From: Pogonophryne albipinna
Taxonomy: Eukaryota; Chordata; Actinopteri; Perciformes; Artedidraconidae
NCBI GenBank assembly: GCA_028583405.1
Contig: CM053249.1
Location: 35,292,628 to 35,356,627 of the forward strand
Direction: 5' to 3'
DNA: 64,000 nucleotides
The position numbers and the translations under genes are program-made. Numbering within the stretch: the stretch's first letter is position 1; the number at the start of each line of letters is the position of its first letter. Positions 30,605 to 42,344 of this stretch are shown here, one piece after another. The notes beneath the pieces were generated by a model. That model saw only the letters and a list, made by a program, of their open reading frames with translations. It had not been told where the DNA came from and searched no databases.

Positions 30605-31412
30605 TAATAATAATAACAGCTTGGATTTATATAGCGCCTTTCATGAGACCCAAGGTCGCTTTACAAAGTAGAGAAGAGGGCAAAACAAACATAACAAAAA
30701 CAAAAAGGCAGTCAGACAACCAGTCAGACAGACAAAACAACAAATAGATTAGGGGCCAAAGGCCTTAGTAAACATATGGTACTTGAGGGCCCTTTTGAAG
30801 GCGTCAAGCGTGGGGATGTTGCGGATCTCCGCAGGGAGAGCGTTCCAGAGGGTGGGGGCTGCCACACTGAAGGCTCTGTCCCTGAAGGTTCGCAGTTTGG
30901 TGCGGGGGGTGGTAAGCAGGCCAGAGTCTGAAGACCGCAGGTTCCGGGGTGGGGCATGTGGGTGAAGGATGTCCGATAAGTAGTGGGGGGCATGGGCATG
31001 GAGGGACTTGTAGGTAAGGAGGAGGATTTTGTATGATATGCGGGAAATCACCGGCAACCAGTGGAGGTGGATGAGGGTGGGAGTGATGTGCTGACACGGC
31101 TTTGTATTTGTGTGTACCCTAGCAGCACAGTTTTGCATACTGGAGCCTGTCCAGGGTTTTGTTGGGAACCCCAAACAGGACACCATTGCAGTAGTCCAAG
31201 CGGGAGGTGACAAACTCCGAGAGTGACTGTCGGAGTCTGGCAAAGTTCCTTAGATCGAAAAAGGCCGGTTTGGTCACAGACTTGACGTGGGAGTGGAAGG
31301 AAAGGGTGGAGTCGAGGATGACACCCAGGTGTCCGAGCAGGCTTTCTGAAGACGTGTTCTCTCTCTGAGGGATGGATGCCCTGCTGTTGATGTTCCAGAG
31401 CCCCATCATCAC
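30605..31412 (-). mobile_element. L2/CR1-like LINE, 5'-truncated
   Basis: The plus-strand left end is (aat)n followed by ggatttatatagcgcctttc, the reverse of a LINE 3' tail ending in a short simple repeat. The minus strand encodes the end of reverse transcriptase (31412-30749). Confidence 0.82.
30749..31412 (-). pseudogene. LINE reverse-transcriptase C-terminus (L2/CR1-like)
   Basis: The first frame reads [20 protein letters not shown], then [19 protein letters not shown]. After a frameshift near 31130 it continues HITPTLIHLHWLPVISRISY, then LSDILHPHAPPRNLRSSDSG and FSVAAPTLWNALPAEIR. These are classic C-terminal blocks of L2/CR1 LINEs. The palm with YADD is absent. Confidence 0.82.
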
Positions 31413-31901
31413 ACTTTGTGAACAGACGAAAAATGGGAATAATCTGAACTCCTGTCCACCCGTCCTACTGCTCAGATGTCTCTGTTTGCAGCGTCCAGCT
31501 CTGTTTCAAATGGTAGTGACGCCTGTGACATCATCACTCATATTCCTGTAAGGTGTGTGTGTTGGACAACATCTCTAACCGCCCCCCCAATCCACATGTC
31601 ATCAAGCAAATGGACAAATGGGAACCCCCCCCCTCTCTCATTAACTCCCAACAGCCCACCTCCTCTCCCTCCCCATGGAGGAAGACATCTCCACTAATGT
31701 CAGTGTTGCGAGGGCCCTCAGGGCCCCTGAGGCAGATGGTGGCGCAACATCGATTGTTCCAGCCTCTACAGGAGTAAAGAGCCCCCCCGCCTGGCTTTCC
31801 TCTCCCCCTCCCCACCCCCCTCTCAGACACTGACCTTGGGGGCGCCACAACCATGGTCCCACAGTAGGTGGCAGTAGTACATAATGACAGCAAAACGTGC
31901 T
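31413..31901 (+). other. Pyrimidine-rich intergenic stretch
   Basis: It contains runs of C (ccccccc at 31582 and 31627) and short frames on both strands with proline-rich low-complexity products. No gene is supported. Confidence 0.5.
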
Positions 31902-31921
31902 GGGGGGGGGGGGGGGGGGGG
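31902..31921 (+). repeat. 20-bp G run
   Basis: An uninterrupted run of 20 G, about 100 bp upstream of the GT microsatellite. It could form stacked guanine structures and may also be miscounted in the assembly. Shorter G runs occur near 16819, 21169, 27481, 41961 and 52326. Confidence 0.85.
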
Positions 31922-32021
31922 AGTTAAATGGACAGCACTTGAACACATAACTACTATCTGTCTGATTGTAGAGGGGGGCACAATTTCACCCGACCGGCCT
32001 TTCATTTAGTGACCCCTGCGG

Positions 32022-32220
<199 letters not shown>

Positions 32221-32562
32221 CTCTCAGCAGTGGTCTAACCACCGCTCTCATGATACGGATGCTTCCCCCCCCCCCCCGGGCTCAGGCCCAGTAACTGGAT
32301 CACAGTTTCCCGGCCGCTGGGTGTTTGTGACAATTGTCACTATTTGGTTTGGGGGGCAGGGGGGTCCAACACGTTCCACTCAAATATAAGGTACAGCTGA
32401 GGCAGGATTCATACAGGGTCCTCAAGTTCACTCAACAAAAAGTTGACTCAGAATGTTACACTTTTGCTGTTAACAATCCTTTAAAGTCTGAGGTGTGACT
32501 GAAAAGCCAACTGACTGAAAAGGGACTCAATTTCATTGGGAAAGGGGAAGTAGTGTGTTAAA

Positions 32563-32955
32563 GACTGTGGTCTAAAGTAACTAAGTACATTCACTCAAGT
32601 ACTGTACTTAAGTACAATGTTGAGGTAATTTACTTGAGTAGCTGCAGTGATTGTAATAATAATATAATAATAATCTGGGTTTTTCTTCTGTCCTGGTCAG
32701 CCGAGTCTTGACCCCCCCAGGAGACGTTCAGTACAGAGCTGTGGACTCCAGTCACATGATTTGGACTCTTGTATGACACACCTGATGACTCAAGACTGGA
32801 CACAATAAGAGACATCTTGCAGCTGGACTTTGACTTTAACACAATGACTTCCCTCTGACTTAAGCCTTTTAAGAGTGATGCAGGGCTTTTACTGTAACAG
32901 AGTATTCCTACACTCTGGTACTTCTACTTTTACTCAAGTTCTGAGTCCTCCTTCC
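32563..32955. mobile_element. Diverged copy of the 45-561 MITE family
   Basis: It starts with aaagtaactaagtacattca and ctcaagtactgtactt, and ends with acttttactcaagttctgag and tccttccacctctg. These mirror the first MITE's ends. The boundaries and TSD are not clear. Confidence 0.6.
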
Positions 32956-33064
32956 ACCTCTGTTAAGTCGAGTGTTGACTCCTTAATTCTGTAGGCTTCG
33001 TTCCATCCCTCAGGAGCATCAGCTGGCAGAGAGGATCCGGCTGTAGAGGAGTATTCACCTAATG

Positions 33065-33805
33065 CAGTGATTCCCAACCTGGGGGGGCGCGCCAAAGATC
33101 GCAGGGGGTGCCAGGCCTCAGATGATTTGAGGCCAAATATCGTATTTAGACTTTTTTTTTTTTTTTTACATATAATTGTAACGCAATACATGATTGTCGC
33201 TAAAAGCCTTGTCTCTACATTACAATAAAATATTTTCAAAAATTGATTAATTTGAATAAAAATTCAAGTTAGTAGCTAATAAAGGCATTAAAAAGACAGA
33301 AATGTATAATTTTTTCTTTGATAGAAATGTTTCTTCTGCCCGTAAAGTGTCCAAACCAGGCTTGTCTGGATAGGCGCATTTTTAAAACATAGTCATTGTC
33401 CATGCCGGTTTCAGTTGGATTATTTGTCACAGTTGCTCCGATCAAATCGGTCTCCTCCATTTTGTAGATTATTTACGACTTTTGAATCCACATAAACACA
33501 TCGGCAAAATCCGGCTTACTTTGAGCATGTGTTTTAAACAGTTTAATCCCTTTGTGAATTGTTTCCACTTGCGCCGTCCTTTAATTTCTTCATACAGCGG
33601 GAATCCAAATGAATTAATCCTGAGTCCAATAACCATCAAAGTCACTCCAATAGTGCTCCTTAATTACTCTTTTATCCTCCTTTAACAACATACTTCACAT
33701 TCATCCAGTTTGTGACAGTAGTTGTAGCATTTTGAGACTTTTAAACTTTAATTACCGCTGTTGCGCCTCCCCCCCCCTTGTGTGAAAAAAGGTTGGGAAG
33801 CCCTG
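33065..33805. mobile_element. hAT element with exact TSD acctaatg
   Basis: The ends are cagtgattcccaacctggg and the inverted cagggcttcccaacctttt. Exact TSD acctaatg occurs at 33057-33064 and 33806-33813. It is non-coding in its present form, with a T run at 33152. Confidence 0.9.
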
Positions 33806-33837
33806 ACCTAATGGATACACACATTTATCTGACAATA

Positions 33838-34230
33838 GGGATTCTCCGATCGATCAGCCGCCGATCGATATCGGCCGATACTCACTCTCTGCCGATCGAT
33901 CTGTGCTCTCTAAACATGCCGATCGTGAGAGCCGCTCGCATGATGTAAAATTATGACGTAAAATACATGACACTTTTCTGTTTCAAAACCACATTACTTT
34001 CAGTAAATTACCCATTTGAACCTTTTCGAGACTACATTGTCTCTTTTTAACTTCCTCCTGGACTCGAGAACAACGAACAAATCTTCAGCGCTTCCGCTCA
34101 TCTCTCCCATGTTATTATCCAAAGTTAATGTAAACTTGAATAATGTACTTCATTTGAATGTAATAATTATGTTGGTTGTTGTTTGTGGAAGCGCCAGTGA
34201 ATGAGCCCCATTAACTGAGTTTTAAACATC
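33838..34230. mobile_element. Element with gatcgatcggccgccgatcg-type left end
   Basis: The left part (attctccgatcgatcagccg, then atatcggccgatactcactc) and the right part (ttgtttgtggaa, taactgagttttaaacatc) both match the block at about 12808-13290. These two stretches are therefore copies of one repeat. Boundaries come from that comparison. Confidence 0.55.
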
Positions 34231-34349
34231 ACTTTAAATGGAATGGATGAATAAAAAGACAAACATAGTCGTGAGCGCGTCTGTCAACTCAAAGTTGATT
34301 GTTGTATTTATTTAGTTGAAAAAAAGAAATCACTAACTCATGGTGGGGG

Positions 34350-34885
34350 TGTTACGTGCTCCCCTCCTTGTTGTCTTTCTGTCTCCCTGGTGCACCTGGT
34401 CTGCCCCTGGCTCCGCCTCTGCCCAGATGTTCCAAATTCCACTCAGCCATGAGGAGAAGCTGGAGGAGAAGGAGGCCTCGCCTATCCTAATGCCGGGAGA
34501 CACTCTCCTTTAAATATCTCTTTGCCATTTTTGACCTGTAGACCATTTATTTGCTGATGTGTTTATGTTTAGCCTGGAGGACCTGGTAGTCCAGTTTTCG
34601 TGGCTTTGTTTTGTTTCCCATAGGGTATATATGTGATTTCTGGTTAGGGGGGGGGAGCTCTGGGTCCTACGGCCCGTGGTGTGGCTGGCTCGGGTTCCCT
34701 CCTTCTGTTTGTTCCTTTTGGTCAGTCCTCCAGACCTCTTTTTGTTTTCCGGTTCGCTTGTGTGTGTAAAACGGCTAGACATCAATAAATGCTCGTTACC
34801 CAAGGACCGTTTTTTTGCGTGTATTATTTTATGTTGCGGGTCTCCCCACGAGCCACTACCACGGAGTAGAGGGTGGGCCGTAACA
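34350..34885 (+). repeat. Possible solo LTR
   Basis: It starts TGTTACG and ends CGTAACA, so the TG...CA ends are inverted. A purine-rich ggtggggg precedes it, as a polypurine tract would, and aataaa occurs at 34784. No matching TSD is visible (ggggg and acgag), which keeps this uncertain. Confidence 0.35.
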
Positions 34886-36235
34886 ACGAGCCAGGGGGAT
34901 AACCTAGCCTTCTTCCTTAATAGTTTCCACTTTAGTTTGTATGAAGGTCAGGATTACTACACAGATGTGGAAATGAAAGTACATTTTAAATCATTTCTAG
35001 ATCTTGACAAGTTGTTTTGATCATAAAGTAAAATAATACATTGCTCAGTTCCAGATACTGGTCACTTAATGTGTTGTGCCTCTGCAGACACACTGTGATC
35101 CGTAAGGTGTGATGCACATGTGTAAATGATGAACTGAGGCAGAAAGTTGATGAAATTGCACTTATTTTTCTTAATAAATCTAAGGTTGTTCATAATGTTT
35201 TGAAAAAAGTTAGTTTATTAATGTAAGCCTTTTCAGAATGTAAAATGAAAAGGGAACAACTTGGAGTTGTTGTTATTTATAGGTTATTATGCTATGATTT
35301 GACTGGTCCGGCTGCATGTGGCCCCTGCACTAAGATGACTTTGACCCCGCCTGCTGTAAAGGATTCTTGAATCATTCAGGTATCAGGTCTTTATCAGTGG
35401 AAATGATTGAATACGCCTCAGCGCCTTAATAATGCAGAGATCTGCACAGCTAGTTACAGTTAGTCTAACTATTGTAGATGGCATCATAATATTTCCATCA
35501 GAATTTGCTATTTAAAAAAGTTTGTTCAGATGAGTTCATTGTGGACCAAACAATGTGTAAACCCTACTGAAGTGAAGATGTGGAGCTCTGGGTGTGAAGA
35601 GTTAGTGGAGGCGTTTCTCAGGAGGATCTGCAGAGCTTCTGAGTGGGGGGTGGAGGTGGTCTCCGTCTTCAGCTCTGATGTAGCCTCAACATCTGCTGCA
35701 ACTCAGCAGCCGTCAAACTGTTTTCCTCTTTCCTTCTGTTTGTTCTTTTGTTGTTGTTGTGATATGTGGGAGTACAGAGATACGTGTGTCCACAAGCATT
35801 CCTGTACCTGCTCCACTTCCTGTGGAGGGTTTAGGTCTCCGAAAAGAAATATATGCACATCTTCTGAGATCAGAGCGTGTTGGTGGACTCTTAAAAAATA
35901 ATGAAGCTGTTTAGATGGAGCATGTCTCCATAACTCAGTGTATTATTTCTGCTTGGAGCCACATGTTGGTGACCTGCGCGGGTTATCATGCTGAGCCCTC
36001 AAAAATTTGCTGTTCAAAATAATGTTTCACCAGTAAGTTCTGAGAGGCAGACCCCACCTCACCACTGGTACCCCACTCTGATTCTTAAAGCTGCTCTGAT
36101 AGGACCAGTGTGGAGGCCTGATGGGAGGCACTGATCAAATAATGATAAAAAGGTTATTGTGCTTTCCTTAAAGAATCTGATACTTATTCACGGGGGGGTT
36201 GAGGTGACGTGCAATAACATTACATTATCATTACA
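34886..36235 (+). other. Intergenic, no gene seen
   Basis: AT-rich DNA with a 123-codon frame at 35530-35901 that has no recognisable domain. No transposon ends are evident apart from the possible LTR at the left edge. Confidence 0.5.
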
Positions 36236-36898
36236 TTGACCTATCATGCAAAATGCACTTTTGTACGTCTTTTATACATGAATATGTGTCCCCGGTGTTC
36301 CAGGGAACTCACCAAGTGTCAGAAAACACAACCCTCTCTCTTTTCCTCCATACCCAAATCTCTAAAAACGGGGCTGCAACGGATCTGATACAGACTGATC
36401 CAGATTTGAATTATTCTCTACGTCACAGAAGTGGTGCTCCACCTATATGGCCAACTCTCCACCTATCAGGGGAATGGGGGGTTGGGCCACCGCCGGCCAT
36501 TGCCGCTCGAAAGCGCTGGATACGCTGTAGTACATATGCCAGGCCTGTAAGTGGCGCTGTAGTCTGCCACAAAAGCAGCGAAGAAGACTTCCTGCGCATG
36601 GTTGCCATGGTTGCCCTTCTATTTATTCTCCGCTGTGGCTCTTTTTCTCCCTCCCCGAGGCAAGTGTTTGCTCCTGCTGTAATTCTCTCCGGTAGTCCAC
36701 CAGCAGATGACAAACACCCACCTCTCCGCCTCTTCCAAGGAACGAGGGGACCGTGCAGCAGAGTTTCAGTTAGATTTTTTTCCGCCGGTCAACATGTCCG
36801 TTAAAGTTTAAATCTTCCGGACAAAATTAGAAAAGTGCCGGTCCAAGGTCTTCTTTGTTATTCATTGAGCTTTAAAACAAATGATATGTCCCCTTTAA
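36236..36898 (+). mobile_element. TTAA element family A, copy with both ends
   Basis: The left end ttgacctatcatgcaaaatg is mutated from ttaaaggggacctatcatgc; the right end is atgatatgtcccctttaa. The shared interior (cttttatacatgaatatgtg, ccctctctcttttcctcc, tacccaaatc) matches 43856 and 51120. A 183-codon open frame here is inside the repeat. The tail at about 36758-36850 resembles the ends of the hAT at 12720. Confidence 0.7.
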
Positions 36899-36989
36899 CC
36901 TTTCTGATGGTCGCTTGTTAGCAGACCCTTCACGCCATGGCAGAGCGAACAGGTACAGGCGACATAGTGATAGCCCTATAGAATGTATT

Positions 36990-37480
36990 TAGGAACCTGT
37001 CCATGTGATTTTAAGTGGGGGTGGACCTCAAATCCTCTAGGTTGTTTTTTTGGTTTTTTAAAGATTTTTTAAGATTTTTTTTTAAATGTTGGAGTGAAAT
37101 GCATCAATCTGGTGCATTTTGAGGGGAAAATAAAGAGACTAGATCTATGGAAACATCTATATGAAATCATGGCCATAACCAATAACATCCCATTTCCAAT
37201 ATGAAAAAAACACTGAAACTTGTTTATTTATTTATTTTTGGTTCATTTATAGTTGAGTGTGTCTGTGCTCCTGAATCAGCCTCTCCTGTCTCCCTCCTCT
37301 CCCCCCTGCTCCTCTCCCCCTGCTCCTTTCCCCCCTGCTCCTCTTTGAGGCAGCAGCAAAGACTAGTTTTAGCTCTCAACAAGTTTTAAAAGTGTATCTT
37401 ACCTTTTTTCACCTACTTAACTTTTTATTTATTTATTCATGCATATTTTACTAATCACTACCCCCTCAAATGGAAATATG
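36990..37480 (+). repeat. Repeat shared with 61440-61800
   Basis: It shares gtgggggtggacctcaaatc, aaagattttttt, gcatcaatctggtgcatttt and gaggggaaaataaagag with the interior of the hAT at 61176-62253. This is therefore a fragment of that hAT family. It includes a C-rich run (ctcccccctgctcctct) at 37298-37345. Confidence 0.6.
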
Positions 37481-37763
37481 TGTTTACATAAATGGTGACC
37501 AAACCGTTTGAGACCCACAGAGAACTTAGACTAAGTTAACTATCTAAACACTCAGAGAGTCCTTTACCTCAACTGAGCTGAGGTTATCCCGAGCTTGAAT
37601 GACACACGGAGACCAATCAAGGGCTTTGATTTATGATCTGTCTGACAGTGGCCATGTCGGCAGGCCACATCATGTGGACAACCAGTCACCCTGTGTGAGG
37701 CAGGCCACTTAACAGGCCAGGCCATCGGGAAACCCCCCGGTCCTCCCGATGGCCAGTCCGGGA

Positions 37764-38000
37764 CTAGGTACAGGAGGCGTAGAGCGAGGGAGTTAATCGA
37801 TCGCAGATGGCGTCGTGGTCACGGACGAATAAAAATAAAAATAATAAAAAATAAATAAATGGGTCGTGAAATATACCTGGGCGGCACGCCCAAGTATAGT
37901 CTATGTGTGGAAAACCCTGCATTTGTTCTGGGAATGTCATTTTCGAGCTTGAGGCCTGAAAAACAGGCTCAGGGCTCAACTGGTTAAGAAATCCAAATTG
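37764..38000. repeat. Repeat shared with 53690-53810
   Basis: It shares gaatgtcattttcgagcttg, then aggcctgaaaaacaggctcagggctcaactgg, with the inverted sequence at 53735-53800. This matches one end of the eroded element at 53733-54909. Confidence 0.55.
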
Positions 38001-38579
38001 TACTGCAGACAAAAATCCCCTTTAATTGGGACACATTTCTTTCTTTTTCCTTCATTCAATTCCCACAAACTTCCAAACGAAACAATTATTTGGAATTCTG
38101 ACTGGAGCTGCAAAAAAAGCAATCACAAGAGGATACTCTGCTTTACACCTGAGGAATTCATTCAAATCCTCCATTTCCATTTGCTGATTAAGATATTGTC
38201 TGCCCACCCCCATTTAGTTCATGTTTGATAAATGTATTTTTGACCAGTAGAATGTGTTTGTAAGCTGCTGTACGTCACATAATTGCTGACAATAGAGAAG
38301 GGGGCAGAAATCTGGACATTAGAGAACAATGTTCAGACAGACTTTGAGAGATATTCTACTTCATGTCTGCAGGACTGCAGGCACACGTCTGTCATGAGAA
38401 CTTATAAAGATTTGTTCCGCTTTAAACTTTCTGAATTCAGTTCAGAAAAAGGAATAAGGTTTTGAAATGTTCAAAAAAGAAAACTGATATGCTACTCAGT
38501 AAACCATGGCGAGTATTGACATTTAAAGGAAGAATACGTGTATTTGTGGCGCAGAGAATTACTAATAAAAAGGGAAAAA

Positions 38580-39230
38580 TAAGTCACATTTCTTTTCATT
38601 GTGTTTTAATCTAAATCATATGGACTTCTCCGTCTGTGGCTGCTGAATAATCTGCTGTCAGGGCCTCCTGTGTCTCCCCCCACATTCCCTGGCTCCTCAA
38701 TTGTCACAGCTTAGACACCAAATCACGTTTCACCCTCCAAACTCACATGAAGTAAAACAGAAACTCCAGAAAGTAGAATAAGAACTCAGTTGCAATCATC
38801 CACACCTACCTGCTCCTGGAACTGAAAAGCGGCATGGGAAAGCTCACTCTGTGTGTGCAGTAATTTAGCCCCCCCACCCCCCTTCTCGTCAAAACAGATT
38901 CCCAAAAGACAAAAACACACAAAAATATGCACACTGATTCCAGGTGTGGGGGGGAATGAGTGGGTGAAGTTACGGTACATTTACCATTCTAGTTGTGTGT
39001 AAATATCAGAAAGCAGCGGGCTCCTGAAGCTACGACAGGCTCCTTATCTCCGGCTGGATTCAGGCTGCCTGCTCCTGCTGTTTGTAATCTGCAGACGCCG
39101 CTGTGAGCAAAACTGGACAGGCATTTATTGTCCCAGCAGGAGGACGCTTGACAAGAGAATGTTAAACACTCTGCTACCTGTAATTTTCAAAAGGCGATAG
39201 CAGACATGATCAAATGTACACACACATTTA
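38580..39230. promoter_or_regulatory. Repeat-poor block, possible conserved non-coding element
   Basis: A balanced-composition stretch with no transposon ends, for example ggctgctgaataatctgctg and cctgctcctgctgtttgtaa. In mammals VRK1 is followed by a gene desert rich in enhancers of BCL11B (established for mammals). Whether this fish block is conserved is inference only. Confidence 0.22.
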
Positions 39231-39369
39231 ATTTCATCTTTTCTTTTTTTCAGGGAAGCAGCAGAGAAGAGAGAACTTTGGGAAAAGAGTGAACCGCCTC
39301 TATCAAGCCTCAGTGTTGTTGGTTCTTCATGTGTGGTGGCTCAGGGAGGAAGAACAGGACGCTGTCAAC

Positions 39370-39434
<65 letters not shown>
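39370..39434 (+). repeat. (AC)n microsatellite, 65 bp
   Basis: An uninterrupted AC dinucleotide repeat. Reading frames on both strands across it are artefacts. Confidence 0.97.
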
Positions 39435-39436
<2 letters not shown>

Positions 39437-40498
39437 TTAAGGTAGGTTTACACATAAGAGGACCTTGCTTTGGTATGAGTGTTGCATACAGAGAAACAGA
39501 AAGAAGAATACATAACCAAAAATTAAATACAAATAAGTTTAAACATGTTTTACTATTATGAAAGCTAAGACTATTGCAACACATGAAAAATAAAGACAAT
39601 ATTTACATAAAATATAGGTATGTAGGAAACTGAGTGTAGTATGTAATATACATATTACTAATCATGATTCAAAAATAAAACCAAAAAATCATTGTGTTCA
39701 GGTAAATCCTACAGTTTATAACTAACTTATATACATTATTTCAAATGAAGAAGCTTCCTCCACAACATCAAAATCGAACTAGAGAGAGTTGAAATATGGC
39801 CACTATTCAGGTGGGTTCAAACTATCGTTTTGAATTCTGAAAGTGACAGAAATGGATTCAGCATCCTTAATAACCCCCAAAACCAATCCAATATTGTCCA
39901 AATTGTCCAAGCAGTTGTTGCCATAATGCAAATGACTGTAATATGAATACATTCAACTTGTGCTAATTTCCAGGTTCACATTGCTGGCAAGTAGACTAAT
40001 GGCTTTGACTTATAAACACACATTACATTTAGAAATGTATTAGATTTAGAAATATCAATATTCCAACAAACGTTCCAATTGTCCTTCAGCTCGTAACCCC
40101 AGCTCTAATACAAATGGGTATTTCCTGTTGCACCCTCTGTCTGTGAGGCCATCACAACTGCTCTCCAACACAGGCACGAGACAGGAGACCTCCCTTATCT
40201 GTATCGGCTTATTGGCCAGTTAGCATCCAGGCTAGCCCACACAACGGGAGCAAGCTTGGGACTTGGAGAGCTTCTGATAATGCCTCAAGCAATGTCCTGG
40301 TTCCAGAGTTAGCCATGGATGTATAAAGAGAACAGGACGCAGTGTGAGAGGCGAACCTGTTCATACCTGATAGGAGAATTGCTCAGTGGCGCCTGAAGCC
40401 AAAATGGCCCTACTCTTGAGGGCAAAAGTACTCGTATCCTGGCCCAGAGAGCGTGCCTCGACCCATAGCGCCATGTCTCGGCTCACTCAAATGAATAA
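39435..40498 (+). other. Intergenic, nothing recognised
   Basis: AT-rich unique-looking sequence. The part at 40130-40330 is more balanced but shows no frame or repeat boundary. Confidence 0.5.
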
Positions 40499-40654
40499 GG
40501 TAAGATAAGAGGTACTTTGTTGATCCCAAATTGGGAAATGTTTGCGTTGCAGCAGCATAAAAAACTACAAAACAAGGCATTGCACATAAGTAGACATTTA
40601 AAGTGTAGAAATAAACAATACTAGATTTTAAACATCTCAAAATAGAATTAAAAC
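40499..40654 (-). repeat. LINE/SINE 3'-end fragment
   Basis: It begins with aggtaagataagaggtactt, then tgttgatcccaaattgggaa, the teleost 'tactttattgatcccaa' tail motif. It is followed by A-rich unique-looking sequence running to the hairpin at 40655. Confidence 0.55.
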
Positions 40655-40699
40655 AGTATTGAATACAAATGACATAACATGTCATTTGTATTCAATACT
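40655..40699. repeat. 19-bp perfect hairpin
   Basis: The arm at 40655-40673 (agtattgaatacaaatgac) is the exact reverse complement of 40681-40699, with loop ataacat. It lies at the end of a retroposon fragment, so it may mark an inverted duplication at the breakpoint. Confidence 0.85.
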
Positions 40700-41525
40700 T
40701 TTAAAGTTATGCAAGAATACAATTGATGTCATGTGTGAAGGTAGAATCAGGTTAGCCAAACACTGGGATACATGTAGATGTGTGTCTGCCCCATGATTAC
40801 ATTTTTCACAATATGAAAACAAATGCATAAACACCTTTGCGGAGGTAATGACACCACCTAACAGTGATGCCTGCTTTGATCTGATGCTCTCAGGGCAAAC
40901 CCTCACACTTTGACTCTACTTAAACTTTCATCCCGCCCCATTCCCCTCCTGACACCCTGAGATAACTTCACAACCCCCGAGCAGAGCATGGTCCTGTTCT
41001 GTGCAGACTGCTAAAGCCTTCAGGATAAACTTCAACTTTACACAACTCATTATTACCACTTTATACTGTTGTAAATTACATTTCTCCATATAACAATGAA
41101 ATACCATCTTCAACTATTGTAGACTACTGAGTCTAGTTTCGGTCAGACTCAAATGTTCCAAATCATGCTGTAAAGTTAGTTTGGAAAGCTGTGGAACGCT
41201 GGTCCTGTTTGCTCCTGGAAACTGTAAGGCTATACGTGGTTTGTGGGAACGTAATGATGTATCTGTGTCTACTCCTTCTAATTGATTTTCAACATGTTCC
41301 TTTGTAGAAGAGTAAAATAAGCATAGTTGTATTCATAGCAACTGTGAAAGTGATTTGAGCGAGGTCACACACAGCAGGACAGCAGAGCACCGTGAAAGGA
41401 TCTGGGCAAACATCACACGGCACAGCTGTTAGATGAACTGTAGCACGGTCATAGGACAATGTCCCTGATACCAGAAGATGGCATATTAAGAGTTAGGACA
41501 GGAATAGAAGCTAATGTGAAGGCTA
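40700..41525 (+). other. Intergenic, nothing recognised
   Basis: No repeat ends or coding signals were identified between the hairpin at 40655 and the MITE at 41526. Confidence 0.5.
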
Positions 41526-41885
41526 CAGAGGTGGGAGAAGTACTCAGATCGTGTACTTTAGTAAAAGTGGAAGTACTGAGATCTTGTACTAGAGTAAAAG
41601 TAGAAGTACCAGAGTGTAGGAATACTCTGTTACAGTAAAAGTCCTGCATTCAAAATGTTCCTCAAGTGAAAGTAGAAAAGTATTCTCATCAAAATATAGT
41701 GAAAGTAGCGACAGTAAAAGTAGTCATTGTGCAGATTGGTCCATTTCAGAATAATATATATGATATGTTTTATAATGATTGATCATGAAAGTGTTCTCAA
41801 AGCTGGTGAAGGTGCAGCTAGTTTGAATGACTTTGTAGACTGCAGGGTAGCTTGTGGATTGACTGCAGGTGGAACTAAAGTCTGA
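41526..41885. mobile_element. hAT-type MITE, left end present
   Basis: The left end cagaggtgggagaagtactc matches the family of 43406 (cagagctggaggaagtactt). Inside are taaaagtagaagtacc repeats and ctgcattcaaaatgttc. The right end was not found. Confidence 0.6.
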
Positions 41886-41959
41886 TTCATGTGCTGTGTC
41901 TTCAGCTGCATTCAGAGAAACCACACGCTCTTCAAACACTTCAGAACCACAGAGAATAT

Positions 41960-42290
41960 ATGGGGGGGGGGGGGTAGTCCTGTGGGAGCCCTATGGTTCC
42001 CCTGGATGTCTGAGAGGGGGCGACAGGGTCCGGCTGGTAGACTGGCCCCAGGCAGTGCTCTCTGACTGGGGCCAGGAGGGGGGGCTCCTGATGGGGCGGA
42101 GGAGCTTGTCAGCGGTCTGTGGGGAAGTCATGCTCATTCAGCGAACACTGAGGGCCGGGGGGGAGCCCCGGGCAGCGGCCCACCCCAGGGCCACAGAACA
42201 CTGTTGTGGTGAGCCTCAGAGCTGCGGTCAGCTGCAGCCCCCCCCCCACACTTCCTGTCCGTCCTCTGTCCTTACTCAGTCGGCTTTAAA
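41960..42290. other. GC-rich stretch with an open frame, function unknown
   Basis: A 13-bp G run is followed by about 300 bp of GC-rich, apparently non-repetitive DNA. A 149-codon frame (41869-42318, +) crosses it but starts in repeat sequence and matches no protein I know. A small inverted pair, ctggccccag and ctggggccag, lies at 42040-42075. It could be a CpG-rich regulatory patch. Confidence 0.25.
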
Positions 42291-42344
42291 ACATAAATTC
42301 AATTTCACACAGGAATAATTCATGAGTTGAAATTAGTTTTTGTC

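Noticed and set aside
36253..36804. A 183-codon gene
   Set aside because: It lies wholly within a TTAA element repeated elsewhere in the window, and the frame is not kept in the other copies.
37201..37389. Small secreted protein with a signal-peptide-like start
   Set aside because: The hydrophobic start is chance translation of a repeat shared with 61440-61800, where the frame is not preserved.
41869..42318. A 149-codon gene in the GC-rich patch
   Set aside because: It begins in the neighbouring MITE sequence, has no known domain and low-complexity Pro/Gly ends; it is kept only as a possible regulatory patch.
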